NCBI RefSeq assembly: GCF_017833525.1
Contig: NZ_JAFICD010000001.1
Span: forward strand, 2,170,001 to 2,234,000
DNA length: 64,000 nucleotides
Reading direction: 5' to 3'
Origin: Duganella sp. 1411
Lineage (GTDB): Bacteria; Pseudomonadota; Gammaproteobacteria; Burkholderiales; Burkholderiaceae_D
Part shown: piece by piece, positions 44,718-54,094 of the stretch
How positions within the stretch are numbered: the first letter of the stretch is position 1
Layout: each line of letters opens with the position of its first letter
Notes under the pieces: model-generated
Databases searched by the model: none
What the model was told of the DNA's origin: nothing
The model's input: the letters and a program-made list of their open reading frames with translations, nothing else
Translations under genes and position numbers: made by a program

Positions 44718-44890
44718 TCGATTTTTTCGATAGTAGATGGGTAAATTTTCCGTTTTTTAATCCGGAAACAGGGGTCTATACTGTGATTCATGGATGCGGC
44801 GACGAGTGAACAGCGACGAAACAGCTTTCAAAATTATCGCACATCAGCTGAACAACAACCTTGAAAATAACTGAAGAAACGGAGCTCATC

Positions 44891-45592
<702 letters not shown>

Positions 45593-45654
45593 GTTGCCAA
45601 AGTGAAGTAGAGGCCGGCCTAAAATAATTTTTCGCCAGGTTTGGTATGATGAAG

Positions 45655-45695
45655 GGCGCGCCGGGTCTGTTCGAACAGCCCGGCGCGCCTTTTTT
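45655..45695 (+). terminator. strong rho-independent terminator or ribA attenuator
   Basis: GGCGCGCCGGG, then T-CTGT-TCGA-ACAG, then CCCGGCGCGCC: an 11-bp GC stem extended by a four-bp inner stem with a one-base bulge, followed by six or more T. It lies 62 bases after the pirin stop and only 35 bases before ribA. TATGAT at 45645-45650 could be a -10 just before it, in which case the hairpin sits in a ribA leader. Confidence 0.85.
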
Positions 45696-45730
45696 AATTA
45701 TTACATCATCAATATTTGAAGAGCATAGCT

Positions 45731-46384
45731 ATGTTGCAGAGCGCGGATACCCCGGCAAAAGACGAATTGGACTACATGACTTCTTGCGCGTTGCCGACGC
45801 CCTGGGCCCAGTTCACGCTGCACGCCTTCGTTGAAAAAGCCACCGGCAAGGAGCATCTGGCCATGGTGCTGGGCGATATCGGCGACGGCGAGCCGGTGCT
45901 GGCGCGCGTGCATTCGGAATGCCTGACCGGCGACGTGCTGTTCTCCCAGCGCTGCGATTGCGGCGCCCAGCTCGAGGGCGCGCTCAAGAAGATCGCCGCC
46001 GAAGGCCGCGGCGTGCTGCTGTACCTGCGCCAGGAAGGCCGCGGCATCGGCCTGATCAACAAGATCCGCGCCTATCGCCTGCAAGAGGCCGGCGCCGACA
46101 CGGTCCAGGCCAATGAACAGCTGGGCTTCAAGCCGGACCAGCGCACGTACGGGCTGGTCAAGCCGATGCTGGCCCAGTTCGACGTCAAAAGCCTGCGCCT
46201 GATGACCAATAATCCGCGTAAGATTGATGCGATGACCAAACTGGGCATCGAGGTGGCCGAGCGCGTGCCGCTGCTGGTCAACCGCAACGCTTTCAACCAG
46301 CATTATTTGAACACCAAGGCCGCCAAGCTGGGCCATATGATGACGCCGCTGACGCCCGCCGCCGTGGAAGACGGCGCGCTCTGA
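45731..46384 (+). CDS. ribA: GTP cyclohydrolase II
   Basis: 217 residues from ATG 45731. Zinc ligands lie in [18 protein letters not shown]; the catalytic stretch is [20 protein letters not shown], with [11 protein letters not shown] and [12 protein letters not shown]. It catalyses the first committed step of riboflavin synthesis (GTP to 2,5-diamino-6-ribosylamino-pyrimidinone phosphate, formate and PPi). No RibB domain is fused, so this is the stand-alone form. About 30 residues precede the usual family core ([14 protein letters not shown]). No FMN riboswitch is visible upstream. Confidence 0.95.
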   Translation: MLQSADTPAKDELDYMTSCALPTPWAQFTLHAFVEKATGKEHLAMVLGDIGDGEPVLARVHSECLTGDVLFSQRCDCGAQLEGALKKIAAEGRGVLLYLRQEGRGIGLINKIRAYRLQEAGADTVQANEQLGFKPDQRTYGLVKPMLAQFDVKSLRLMTNNPRKIDAMTKLGIEVAERVPLLVNRNAFNQHYLNTKAAKLGHMMTPLTPAAVEDGAL

Positions 46385-46405
46385 GGTTGACGATCTAAGG
46401 ATTGC

Positions 46406-47992
46406 ATGAAATTTACCGCGCTTGCCACATCCATCGCCTTGACCGGGGCCTGCGCTGGCGCGCTAGCGGCTCCCACCACTGCCCACACCACCGCGCCGAC
46501 GTTGGCCGCCGCCAACGCGGCCACCGCCGCCACCTCGACGACCGCGACCACCGCCACCGCGCCCGCCGCCAAGGGCAAGCCGCCGCCGGCCGCGCCCGCC
46601 TCTCCAGCCCCACCCGCCGCGCCCGGCACCGCCGAGACGGCGGCCGCCGCCGATACGGCGCCGCTGCCGCCGCCGTCGAGCGCGGCCCAGCATCTGTACG
46701 CGTCAGCCAAGAACGACATCCTGCAAGTGCGCTCGCTGCTCAAAAGCGGGCGCACGCAGTCGTCGGTCGGCTCGGGATTCCTGATCGGCACCAGCAACCT
46801 GGTCGTCACCAATTACCACGTGGTGTCGCAGTTCGCGCTCGATCCGGACACCTACGTCGGCGAATGGGTCGACACCAGCGGCCAGCGCGGCAATGTCGAG
46901 CTGCTGGCGGTCGACGTGCTGCACGATTTGGCGGTGCTGCGCGTCAGCCGCAACGGCACCGGCTTCTTCAAGATGCCGGAGCAGCTGGCGCGCCTGACGC
47001 AAGGCCAGTATCTGTATTCGATGGGCAATCCGCTCGACCTGGGTTTCGCCATTTCCGAGGGCGCCTATAACGGCGTCATCGCGCGCGGCTTCTACGACCA
47101 GCTGATGTTCACCGGTCCGATCAACTCCGGCATGAGCGGCGGCCCCAGCGTGACGGTCGATGGCTCGGTGGCCGGCGTCAACGTCTCCAAGCGCCTCGAT
47201 GGCGAGCTGGTCAGCTTCCTGGTGCCGGCCCGCTTCGCCCAGGACCTGCTGCGCAAGGTCGAGCAACAAGCCAAGGCGCCGGCCGACTTCACGTCGGTGG
47301 TGGCCGGCCAGCTGCTGAGCCACCAGCGCGCGATGGTCGATCAATTGCTGTCCAGCCCGCTGAGCCTGAAACCGATGGGACCGTACATGGTGCCGGTGCG
47401 CGAGTCCGAGCAGATGCGCTGCTGGGGCCGCTCCAACGTCAAGGCCGACAAACCGTTCACCGTCGACGACGCCAGTTGCGCGATGGAATCGGCGATCTTC
47501 GTCAGCGGCTCGCTGCAAACGGGACAGCTGAGCATCCGCCACCAGTTCCTGCGCGGCACCGGCCTCGACAAGGTGCGTTTCGCGCAACTGGCCAGCGCCT
47601 CGTTCAAGAACGAACACTTCGGCAGCAACAAGGACACCCGTTTGACCGGCCCCAACTGCACCGAATCGTTCGTCAACAATCAAAACGTGCCGCTGCGCGC
47701 CGTGCTGTGCGTGCGCGCCTACCGCAAGTTCGCCGGCCTGTACGACTTTGCGCTGTTGACGGCCAGCACCGACCAAGGGTTGATGAGCCTGCAAAGCCGG
47801 CTCGACGCGCGCGGCGTCTCGTATGACAACGGCATGCGCCTGTCGCGCGTGTTCCTCGAATCGCTGTCGCTGGCGCCGGCGCCGGGCAATGCGCCGGTGC
47901 CCGCCCGCGTTCCGGCCAGCAAACCGGCCACCGGAGCGGTCGACAAAAAAGCCACAGCCGCCGTCAAGCCGGCCACGGGAGGCGCGCAATGA
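46406..47992 (+). CDS. S1C-type trypsin-like serine protease with Ala/Pro/Thr linker
   Basis: 528 residues from ATG 46406 (AAGGA, six-base spacer). A signal peptide (~1-21) is followed by ~65 residues of Ala/Thr/Pro low complexity, then a trypsin-like domain: His in VVTNYHVVSQ, Asp in DVLHDLAVLRV, Ser in NSGMSGGPSV. There is no PDZ domain. A ~250-residue C-terminal region with paired Cys (MRCWGR, ASCAME, PNCTES, AVLCVR) is unfamiliar. Periplasmic. Its stop overlaps the start of the FHA-membrane gene (ATGA), implying a shared function. Confidence 0.85.
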   Translation: MKFTALATSIALTGACAGALAAPTTAHTTAPTLAAANAATAATSTTATTATAPAAKGKPPPAAPASPAPPAAPGTAETAAAADTAPLPPPSSAAQHLYASAKNDILQVRSLLKSGRTQSSVGSGFLIGTSNLVVTNYHVVSQFALDPDTYVGEWVDTSGQRGNVELLAVDVLHDLAVLRVSRNGTGFFKMPEQLARLTQGQYLYSMGNPLDLGFAISEGAYNGVIARGFYDQLMFTGPINSGMSGGPSVTVDGSVAGVNVSKRLDGELVSFLVPARFAQDLLRKVEQQAKAPADFTSVVAGQLLSHQRAMVDQLLSSPLSLKPMGPYMVPVRESEQMRCWGRSNVKADKPFTVDDASCAMESAIFVSGSLQTGQLSIRHQFLRGTGLDKVRFAQLASASFKNEHFGSNKDTRLTGPNCTESFVNNQNVPLRAVLCVRAYRKFAGLYDFALLTASTDQGLMSLQSRLDARGVSYDNGMRLSRVFLESLSLAPAPGNAPVPARVPASKPATGAVDKKATAAVKPATGGAQ

Positions 47993-48978
47993 AAGCCCCC
48001 TACTTCGTTGAAATCCTCGCCCGCAACGGCGACGTCATACACCGCCACAAAGCGGAAACCTTGCCGATCCGGCTGGGACGCAGCTACGACAACGACATCA
48101 TCCTCGACGATGCCCACAGCGCGGCCGCGCACGCCATCGTCGACATCGACGACCAGGAAAAGCTGGTGCTGCGCGATCTCGGCAGCAAGAACGGCACCTA
48201 CGCCCGGGGCAAGCGCCAGACCGAGGTGGTGCTGGGCGGCGACACGGTGGTGCGGCTCGGCCACACGCGCCTGCGCATCCGCGCGGCCGACTTCCCGGTG
48301 CCGGCCGAAATCGCCGACACCACGATGCACAGCTGGGAGGGCGCGGTTCCGGCCACGATCGGCCTGGTGCTGATCGCCTTCTTCAGCTGCGCGGAAGCGT
48401 GGCTGTCGGATGTCGAACCGTTCGCGCTGATCCGTTATCTGCTGGTGCTCGCGTCCAGCCTGGCGGCGGGATTGCTGTGGAGCGGCGTGTGGGCACTGGC
48501 CAACCGGCTGTTCGGCAGCCACGCGCGCATGGGCCGGCACCTGTTCATATTAGGCGGCGGATTGGCGCTGGTCGGGCTGTGGCGCGCCGGCAGCAGCGTG
48601 ATGGCGTACGCGTGGTCGGCCGAAGGGTTCACGCGCTATGGCAATCTGGTGACCTTGGCGATCGTCTGCGGCATGCTGTTCTTCCACCTGACGACGATCA
48701 AGCCGCACCATCCGAGGCGTTTCGCCATCACGGCCACGGTCATGATGCTAGCCGGCGCCGGTTTGATGCTGATGACCAATCTGCAGGGTTCGGGGCGCGC
48801 GGCGGACGAGCTGTACATGTCGGTGCTGCTGCCGCCGGAGGTCAAACGCAGCGCGGACCGCAGTGTCGACCAGTTCATGGCCAACGCGGCCAAGCTCAAG
48901 GCGGATACGGACGCGGCCCGCGCGCGCGGCGTCAAAGACGGCGCCGACGAAGCGGATGACGACGACAGCGGCGAATGA
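47989..48978 (+). CDS. FHA-domain integral membrane protein
   Basis: 329 residues. The cytoplasmic FHA domain (~20-98) carries LPIRLGRSYDNDIILDDAHS, AHAIVDID and LRDLGSKNGTYARG, which binds phosphothreonine. Four to six transmembrane helices follow (~118-255: TIGLVLIAFFSCAEAWL, LVLASSLAAGLLWSGVWAL, LFILGGGLALVGLW, LVTLAIVCGMLFF, MMLAGAGLMLM). The C-terminus is acidic (ADEADDDDSGE). Coupled to the upstream S1C protease by a four-base overlap. This pairs a cytoplasmic phospho-signal reader with a periplasmic protease. Confidence 0.87.
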   Translation: MKAPYFVEILARNGDVIHRHKAETLPIRLGRSYDNDIILDDAHSAAAHAIVDIDDQEKLVLRDLGSKNGTYARGKRQTEVVLGGDTVVRLGHTRLRIRAADFPVPAEIADTTMHSWEGAVPATIGLVLIAFFSCAEAWLSDVEPFALIRYLLVLASSLAAGLLWSGVWALANRLFGSHARMGRHLFILGGGLALVGLWRAGSSVMAYAWSAEGFTRYGNLVTLAIVCGMLFFHLTTIKPHHPRRFAITATVMMLAGAGLMLMTNLQGSGRAADELYMSVLLPPEVKRSADRSVDQFMANAAKLKADTDAARARGVKDGADEADDDDSGE

Positions 48979-49004
48979 GAGTAGCGCGTGAATACCACGG
49001 TTCC

Positions 49005-49040
49005 ACGTAGGGCGGATTAGGCGGAACGCCGTAATCCGCC
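49005..49040 (+). repeat. interspersed repeat copy, variant loop
   Basis: ACGTAGGGCGGATTAG followed by GCGGAACGCC and GTAATCCGCC. The internal loop differs from the GCGAAGCG type and matches the right half of the 9465-9574 element. It lies in the 179-base gap after the FHA gene; the remainder of the gap holds the mipA promoter region. Confidence 0.85.
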
Positions 49041-49157
49041 ATCGATGAGCCGCCGGCGACGCACGCATTGGCGTGTAACGGTGGTGTTACCGGTAAGTAT
49101 GCAGTAAGACGACTTGGCCGACCATGTGGCTTCACATTCAACGTTCGGAGAAATCAC

Positions 49158-49970
49158 ATGCAGCTTCCACGCATCCTTACCCTGGCCTCCCCTTGGGCGA
49201 TCAAGCACGTGCGGGCCGCCGCGGCCCTGGCGCTGGGGCTCTGCGCCACGGCCGTGGCGGGCGCCGCCCCGGCCGACGAGGCGTCCTCGTGGGGCCTGGG
49301 CATCGCCGCGTTCAGCGCGCAACAACCCTACACCGGCATAGACCGGGAAAAACGCGCGCTGCCGCTGATCTCCTACGAAAACCAATATGTGCGCGTGTTC
49401 GGCCCGGTCGTCGAATTCAAGGCATACAGCGCCGATCTCGGCGGCGGCCAGCGCCTCGACCTGCGCGTGATCGGCAAGTACGACTTCAGCGGCTATGAAG
49501 CCAGCGACGCCCCCATCCTGAACGGCATGCGCGAGCGCAAAAGCGGCTTCTGGGCCGGCGGCAAGATGCTATGGCGCACCGGCATGGTCGATGTCAGCGC
49601 CGAAGTGCTGGCCGACGCCTCGGGCAAGAGCAAGGGCCGGCGCGCCAACCTCGGCCTGGAAAAGACCTGGCGCATCGGCGAGCATGTCATGTTGACGCCC
49701 CGCATCGGCGCCGCCTGGGTCGACAAGAAATACGTCGACTATTACTATGGCGTCGCCGCCGACGAGGCGCGCGCCGGCCGCGCCGCCTACGCGGGCGAAT
49801 CCGGCGTCAACGCCGAGCTGGGCCTGCGCGGCACCTACGTCGTCGACGCCCACCACTCGCTGTTTCTCGATCTGGGGGTGACCAAACTGTCCAAAAAGAT
49901 CAAGGATAGCCCGCTGGTCGACCGCGCGACCGAGAATCGTGTCGGCCTGGGATACCTGTACCGTTTCTGA
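49158..49970 (+). CDS. MipA/OmpV-family outer-membrane protein
   Basis: 270 residues from ATG 49158 (GGAG with a seven-base spacer). The signal peptide ends GATAVAGAAPA-like (LGLCATAVAGAAPA). The beta-barrel opens SSWGLGIAAFSAQQPYTGIDRE, continues with RALPLISYENQYVRVFGPVVEFK, and ends VGLGYLYRF, an aromatic outer-membrane C-terminal signature. MipA binds MltA and PBP1b in E. coli; other members are linked to envelope stress and cationic peptides. The stop overlaps the response regulator start by one base, so it is co-translated with the two-component system. Confidence 0.9.
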   Translation: MQLPRILTLASPWAIKHVRAAAALALGLCATAVAGAAPADEASSWGLGIAAFSAQQPYTGIDREKRALPLISYENQYVRVFGPVVEFKAYSADLGGGQRLDLRVIGKYDFSGYEASDAPILNGMRERKSGFWAGGKMLWRTGMVDVSAEVLADASGKSKGRRANLGLEKTWRIGEHVMLTPRIGAAWVDKKYVDYYYGVAADEARAGRAAYAGESGVNAELGLRGTYVVDAHHSLFLDLGVTKLSKKIKDSPLVDRATENRVGLGYLYRF

Positions 49971-50656
49971 TGAACCGCATCCTGCTCATCGAAGACCACG
50001 ACCGCCTCGCCCAGCTGATGTGCAAGGCGCTGGCGGCCGCCGGCATCGCGGTCGACGTCATCGACCGCATCGACACCGCGTGGACCGCCATCCGGCAACT
50101 GCCGTATCAGGCCGTCATCCTCGACCGCGGCCTGCCGGACGGCGACGGGCTGTCGCTGTTGCACCGCGTGCGCGGCGCCGGGCTGCACGTACCCTGCCTG
50201 GTGCTGACCGCGCGCGACGCGCTGCACGACCGCGTCGAAGGCTTGGAGGCCGGCGCCGACGACTACCTGCCCAAGCCGTTCGCCATGGACGAGATGGTCG
50301 CGCGCGTGCGGGCCTTGTTGCGCCGGCCCGTCGATTGCCGCCCGCTCGACCCCAGCCACGACGACCTGACGCTGCGCCCCGGCGCCGGCCTGGTCTGCTG
50401 CGGCGACGACAGCGTCACCCTGGCCCCGGCGGAGATGCAGATCATGCTGATGCTGGTGCACCGGCACGCCGAGGTGGTGCGCCGCAGCGCGCTGGAGGCC
50501 GCCGCCTGGGGGCTGAGCGAGGCCGTCACGCCGAACGCGCTGGACGTGGCGCTACACCGGATCCGCCGCAAGCTGCTGGCCATCGGCTCGCGCCAGCGGA
50601 TCGTCAACGTGAGGGGACAGGGCTATGCGCTACGCGCGTCCGACGTGGCTCAATAG
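49970..50656 (+). CDS. OmpR-type response regulator (QseB/PmrA-like)
   Basis: 228 residues. The receiver has ED pocket, D52 in AVILDRGLPDGDG and Lys in DDYLPKPFAMDEMVARV. The winged helix ends ALHRIRRKLLAIGSRQRIVNV and RGQGYAL. Length and motifs fit the QseB/PmrA/TctD branch. It is encoded between mipA and its kinase. The convergent arn operon downstream makes a PmrA-like role in lipid A modification plausible, but no binding-site evidence was established. Confidence 0.9.
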   Translation: MNRILLIEDHDRLAQLMCKALAAAGIAVDVIDRIDTAWTAIRQLPYQAVILDRGLPDGDGLSLLHRVRGAGLHVPCLVLTARDALHDRVEGLEAGADDYLPKPFAMDEMVARVRALLRRPVDCRPLDPSHDDLTLRPGAGLVCCGDDSVTLAPAEMQIMLMLVHRHAEVVRRSALEAAAWGLSEAVTPNALDVALHRIRRKLLAIGSRQRIVNVRGQGYALRASDVAQ

Positions 50657-52007
50657 CCTGGGCTTCAAAGTCCTGCTCGCCTACGTGGCCGGCGTGGTGC
50701 TCAGCACCGCCCTGCTGCTGGCGGCCTTTTACCTGATCACGACGAAAAGCGATATTTTGCCGCGCACGGACGTGGCGCAACGCACGGAGGAACTGGCCGA
50801 GGCGCTGCGCTTCGATAGCGCCGGACGCCCGGTCGGCTTCCTCGACAGCGAAGACAGCCATCGCTGGACGTACGACAGTCTACGGCGCGAGATCGCCTAC
50901 CGCGTGCTGGATGCGGCCGGCAACGTCGTGCTGGCGTCCGCCACCGGCCCGGGGACGGCATGGCCGTCGACACCGGCGACGCGCCGCTTGGCATCGGGGT
51001 CCTTCACCTTCGATCTCGCCGGCGTGCCGATGTACGGCAGCACCGCCGCCGTCGAGCATGAGGGCCGGCGCTGGTTTGTGCAGTTCGCCGCCAGCGAGCG
51101 GGTCATCGAGCTGTTCCAGACCGTGTTCGCGCTGCCGTTCATGGGCGCCGGCATCGTGCTGTTCAGTCTGGTCATGCTGTTCGTCTTCGGCGCCTGCGCG
51201 CTCATCACGCTGCGCTACACGCTCAAGCCGCTGCGCGAGGTGTCGGAGTCGGCCGCGGCGATTTCCCCGCGCGCGCTGCACGCGCGGCTGCGGGTCAACG
51301 CGGTGCCGGCCGAGGTGGCGCCGCTGGTCGACAGTTTCAACCGCGTGCTGGAGCGCCTGGAACAGGGTTATCGCGTCCAGCAGGGTTTTCTAGCGACGGC
51401 CGCGCATGAATTGAAAACGCCGCTCGCCCTGATCCGCGCGCAAATCGAGCTGACGGACACCGGCGGCGAGCGCGATTCGCTGCTCAGCGACATCCAGCAC
51501 ATGACGCGCCAGGTGCAGCAGTTGCTGCTGCTGGCCGAAGCGAGCGAGGAGCAGAATTACATTTTCGCCAGGGTCGATCCGCGCGACGTCGGCGCCGAGG
51601 CGGTCGCCTATCTGCGGCGCATGGCCGACGCGGCCAACGTGCGCCTGACGCTGCGCGACGACGGTACGGTGGCGCCATGGCGGGCCGACCCGGCGACGCT
51701 GTTCACCTTGCTGAAAAACCTGCTGGAGAACGCCATCCAGCATGCTCCCGAAGGCACCGAGGTGTGCGTGACGGTCGGCGCCGAGGCGCTGACGGTGCGC
51801 GATAGCGGCCCCGGAGTGGCGCCGGAACAGATGGCGCGGATGTTCGAGCGCTTCTGGCGTGGCGCGCATCGCCGCGACCACGGCGCCGGACTGGGCCTGT
51901 CGATCTGCCAGGAAATCGCGCGCGCGCACGGCTGGACACTGGCGGCGCAGCGGATGGAGCCTGGTCTGCTGTTCCGGCTGACGACCCGGCCGGCGCCGGA
52001 TGCGTGA
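50625..52007 (+). CDS. sensor histidine kinase of the mipA two-component system
   Basis: 460 residues from ATG 50625, a 32-base overlap with the regulator; AGGGGACAGGG lies upstream. Transmembrane helices at ~14-38 and ~170-196 flank a ~130-residue periplasmic sensor. HAMP is followed by H-box ATAAHELKTPLALIRAQIEL (H261), N-box LLKNLLENAIQHAPEG, and G-boxes DSGPGVAPEQ and DHGAGLGLSICQEIARAHGW. Signal unknown; position next to mipA and arn points to envelope or cationic-peptide stress. Confidence 0.9.
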   Translation: MRYARPTWLNSLGFKVLLAYVAGVVLSTALLLAAFYLITTKSDILPRTDVAQRTEELAEALRFDSAGRPVGFLDSEDSHRWTYDSLRREIAYRVLDAAGNVVLASATGPGTAWPSTPATRRLASGSFTFDLAGVPMYGSTAAVEHEGRRWFVQFAASERVIELFQTVFALPFMGAGIVLFSLVMLFVFGACALITLRYTLKPLREVSESAAAISPRALHARLRVNAVPAEVAPLVDSFNRVLERLEQGYRVQQGFLATAAHELKTPLALIRAQIELTDTGGERDSLLSDIQHMTRQVQQLLLLAEASEEQNYIFARVDPRDVGAEAVAYLRRMADAANVRLTLRDDGTVAPWRADPATLFTLLKNLLENAIQHAPEGTEVCVTVGAEALTVRDSGPGVAPEQMARMFERFWRGAHRRDHGAGLGLSICQEIARAHGWTLAAQRMEPGLLFRLTTRPAPDA

Positions 52008-52079
52008 CACCGGTGCGGCGCAAGGCCGGTTGACCACCGCGGCCAGCGCATAGCCGGCGCGGGCGGAACACCTGCCCGC

Positions 52080-53042
52080 TCACGGCGCCCCGCCCTGCAT
52101 GATCACGCGCCCGGAGCGCCCGGGCAGCTCGCCCCAGCCCAACGGCGACGCCGGCAGCGGCGCGTGCCTGACCTTGTCGTAGTAGTCGGCCAACGCGCCG
52201 AAGCGGTAGCCCTGCGCGCGCCAGCCGCGCAGCAGTTGCTCGAACACGGGCGCCAGCTTTTGTCCCTCCAGTTCGGCGTGCAGCGTGTAGACGTGGTCGC
52301 GCGGGGCGCAAGCGGTCAGCGACAACAGGTGCGCCGCGACGTTGTCCACCGTGATCGTCCTGCCGTCGATCACGCGCCCGAGCAGTTCGTCCAGCGTGGG
52401 CAGCGTGGTGGGCAGCTGGATGCAGTCGATCACGCGGCCGCCGGCTACCACCCGGTGCGGTCCGCTGGCCGGGTCGCGCAGCGCGCCCCTGTCGTCGAGG
52501 GCGACGCGGCCGTCCGAGGCGTAGCAGTAGCCGGCCGCGTCGTGTTCGGCGAAGGCGGCGGCGTTCATCTGCCAGCCGGCCGCGCCGTGCGTGCGCGTGG
52601 CTACGCCGAACACGTCGACATGGCGGCGCGCGGCCTTGCGCATCATCTCGCGCGTCCAGTCGGCGCCGCGCGCGGCCACGTTGTCCTGCCACCGCACGTG
52701 GTCCCAGGTGTGGATGCCGCATTCGAAGCCGGCATCGCGCACCGCGCGCAACTCCGCCGCGCAGCGCCAGCCGATGTCGGGGCCGGGCAGCAAGGTGCCG
52801 TACATCAGGGTCTTCAAGCCGTAATGCTCCACCACCGAGGTGCGCGCGACCTTGTTGAAAAATCCGGGCCGCAGCGCGCGCCGCAAGGCCCAGCCGGTGT
52901 GGTCGGGGCCGAGCGAAAACAGGAACGTGGCGTTGGCCTGGTGCGCGCGCAGCATGCGCACCAGGTTGCCCACGCCCAGCCGGGTGCCGCGGAAGGTGTC
53001 GACGTCGATCTTGAGCGTCAGCAGCGGTGTCGTCGCCGCCAT
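52080..53042 (-). CDS. arnD: ArnD: 4-deoxy-4-formamido-L-arabinose-phosphoundecaprenol deformylase
   Basis: 320 residues from ATG 53042 (TGATG overlap with the decarboxylase gene). A polysaccharide-deacetylase fold: TLKIDVDTFRGTRLGVGNL with the metal Asp, ANATFLFSLGPDHTGWAL, CGIHTWDHVRWQ carrying metal His residues, and HAELEGQKLAPVF. The GIHTWDHVRWQD motif is characteristic of ArnD. It removes formyl from the lipid-linked sugar before transfer to lipid A. Last gene of the arn operon. Confidence 0.93.
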   Translation of the reverse strand: MAATTPLLTLKIDVDTFRGTRLGVGNLVRMLRAHQANATFLFSLGPDHTGWALRRALRPGFFNKVARTSVVEHYGLKTLMYGTLLPGPDIGWRCAAELRAVRDAGFECGIHTWDHVRWQDNVAARGADWTREMMRKAARRHVDVFGVATRTHGAAGWQMNAAAFAEHDAAGYCYASDGRVALDDRGALRDPASGPHRVVAGGRVIDCIQLPTTLPTLDELLGRVIDGRTITVDNVAAHLLSLTACAPRDHVYTLHAELEGQKLAPVFEQLLRGWRAQGYRFGALADYYDKVRHAPLPASPLGWGELPGRSGRVIMQGGAP

Positions 53043-54094
53043 CAATCGATCAGCGCCCGCGCCTGCGCGACCTGGCTGCGGTAGGCGTCGAAGATGCGGC
53101 GCAGCGCGTCGGCCATGCTGGTGGTCGGCGTCCAGCCCAGTTCCTCGCAGGTGTTGGTGATCTTCGGCACGCGGTTCTGCACGTCCTGGTAGCCTTCGCC
53201 GTAGTAGGCGCCGGAAGTCGTCTCGACGATCCTCACCTTGTCGAGCGCGGTCGCGTACTCGGGATAGTCGGCGGCCAGCTCCAGCATCATGTGGGCCAGC
53301 TCGCGGATCGAATAATTGTTGGCCGGGTTGCCGATGTTGTAGATCTTGCCGCTGGCGACGCCGCCGGCGTTGGCAATAATGCGCACCAGCGCGTCGATGC
53401 CGTCGTCGATGTAGGTGAAGGCGCGTTTCTGCGCGCCGCCGTCGACCAGCGAGATCGCCTCGCCGCGCACGATGTGGCCGAAGAACTGCGTCACCACGCG
53501 CGACGAACCTTCCTTGGCGGTGTGGATCGAATCGAGGCCGGCGCCGATCCAGTTGAACGGCCGGAACAGCGTGAAGTTCAAGCCCTCCATGCCGTAGCCC
53601 CAGATCACGCGGTCCATCAACTGCTTGGCGTTGGAGTAGATCCAGCGCGGCTTGTTGATCGGGCCGCAAATCAGTTCCGAGCGCTCCGGGTCGAACTCGT
53701 CGTCGTGGCACATGCCGTACACCTCCGACGTCGACGGGAACACCAGGTGCTTGCCGTACTTGGCGGCCGAGCGCACGATCGGCAGGTTGGCCTCGAAATC
53801 GAGCTCGAACACGCGCAGCGGTTGCTTGACGTAGGTCGACGGCGTGGCGATCGCCACCAGCGGCAGGATCACGTCGCATTTCTTGACGTGGTATTCGATC
53901 CACTCCTTGTTGATCGTGATGTCGCCCTCGTAGAAGTGCATGCGCGACTTGTAGGCCTCGTTTTCCAGCAAGGCCGTGATGCGGTCGGTGTGCATGTCCA
54001 TGCCGAACACCTCCCAGTCGGTGGTTTCGAGGATGCGCTTGGACAGGTGGTGGCCGATAAAGCCGTTGACGCCAAGGATAAGAACTTTTTTCAT
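53042..54094 (-). CDS. UDP-glucuronate decarboxylase (ArnA C-terminal half as separate gene)
   Basis: 350 residues from ATG 54094. Rossmann motif GVNGFIGHHLSKRI; catalytic FPSTSEVYG and YSNAKQLMDR (YxxxK); substrate region FRPFNWIGAGLDS and KRAFTYIDDGIDALVRII. This matches the dehydrogenase/decarboxylase domain of ArnA (residues ~315-660 of E. coli ArnA), which oxidatively decarboxylates UDP-GlcA to UDP-Ara4O. Here it is a stand-alone enzyme, overlapped by four bases with the separate formyltransferase gene. Confidence 0.92.
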   Translation of the reverse strand: MKKVLILGVNGFIGHHLSKRILETTDWEVFGMDMHTDRITALLENEAYKSRMHFYEGDITINKEWIEYHVKKCDVILPLVAIATPSTYVKQPLRVFELDFEANLPIVRSAAKYGKHLVFPSTSEVYGMCHDDEFDPERSELICGPINKPRWIYSNAKQLMDRVIWGYGMEGLNFTLFRPFNWIGAGLDSIHTAKEGSSRVVTQFFGHIVRGEAISLVDGGAQKRAFTYIDDGIDALVRIIANAGGVASGKIYNIGNPANNYSIRELAHMMLELAADYPEYATALDKVRIVETTSGAYYGEGYQDVQNRVPKITNTCEELGWTPTTSMADALRRIFDAYRSQVAQARALID

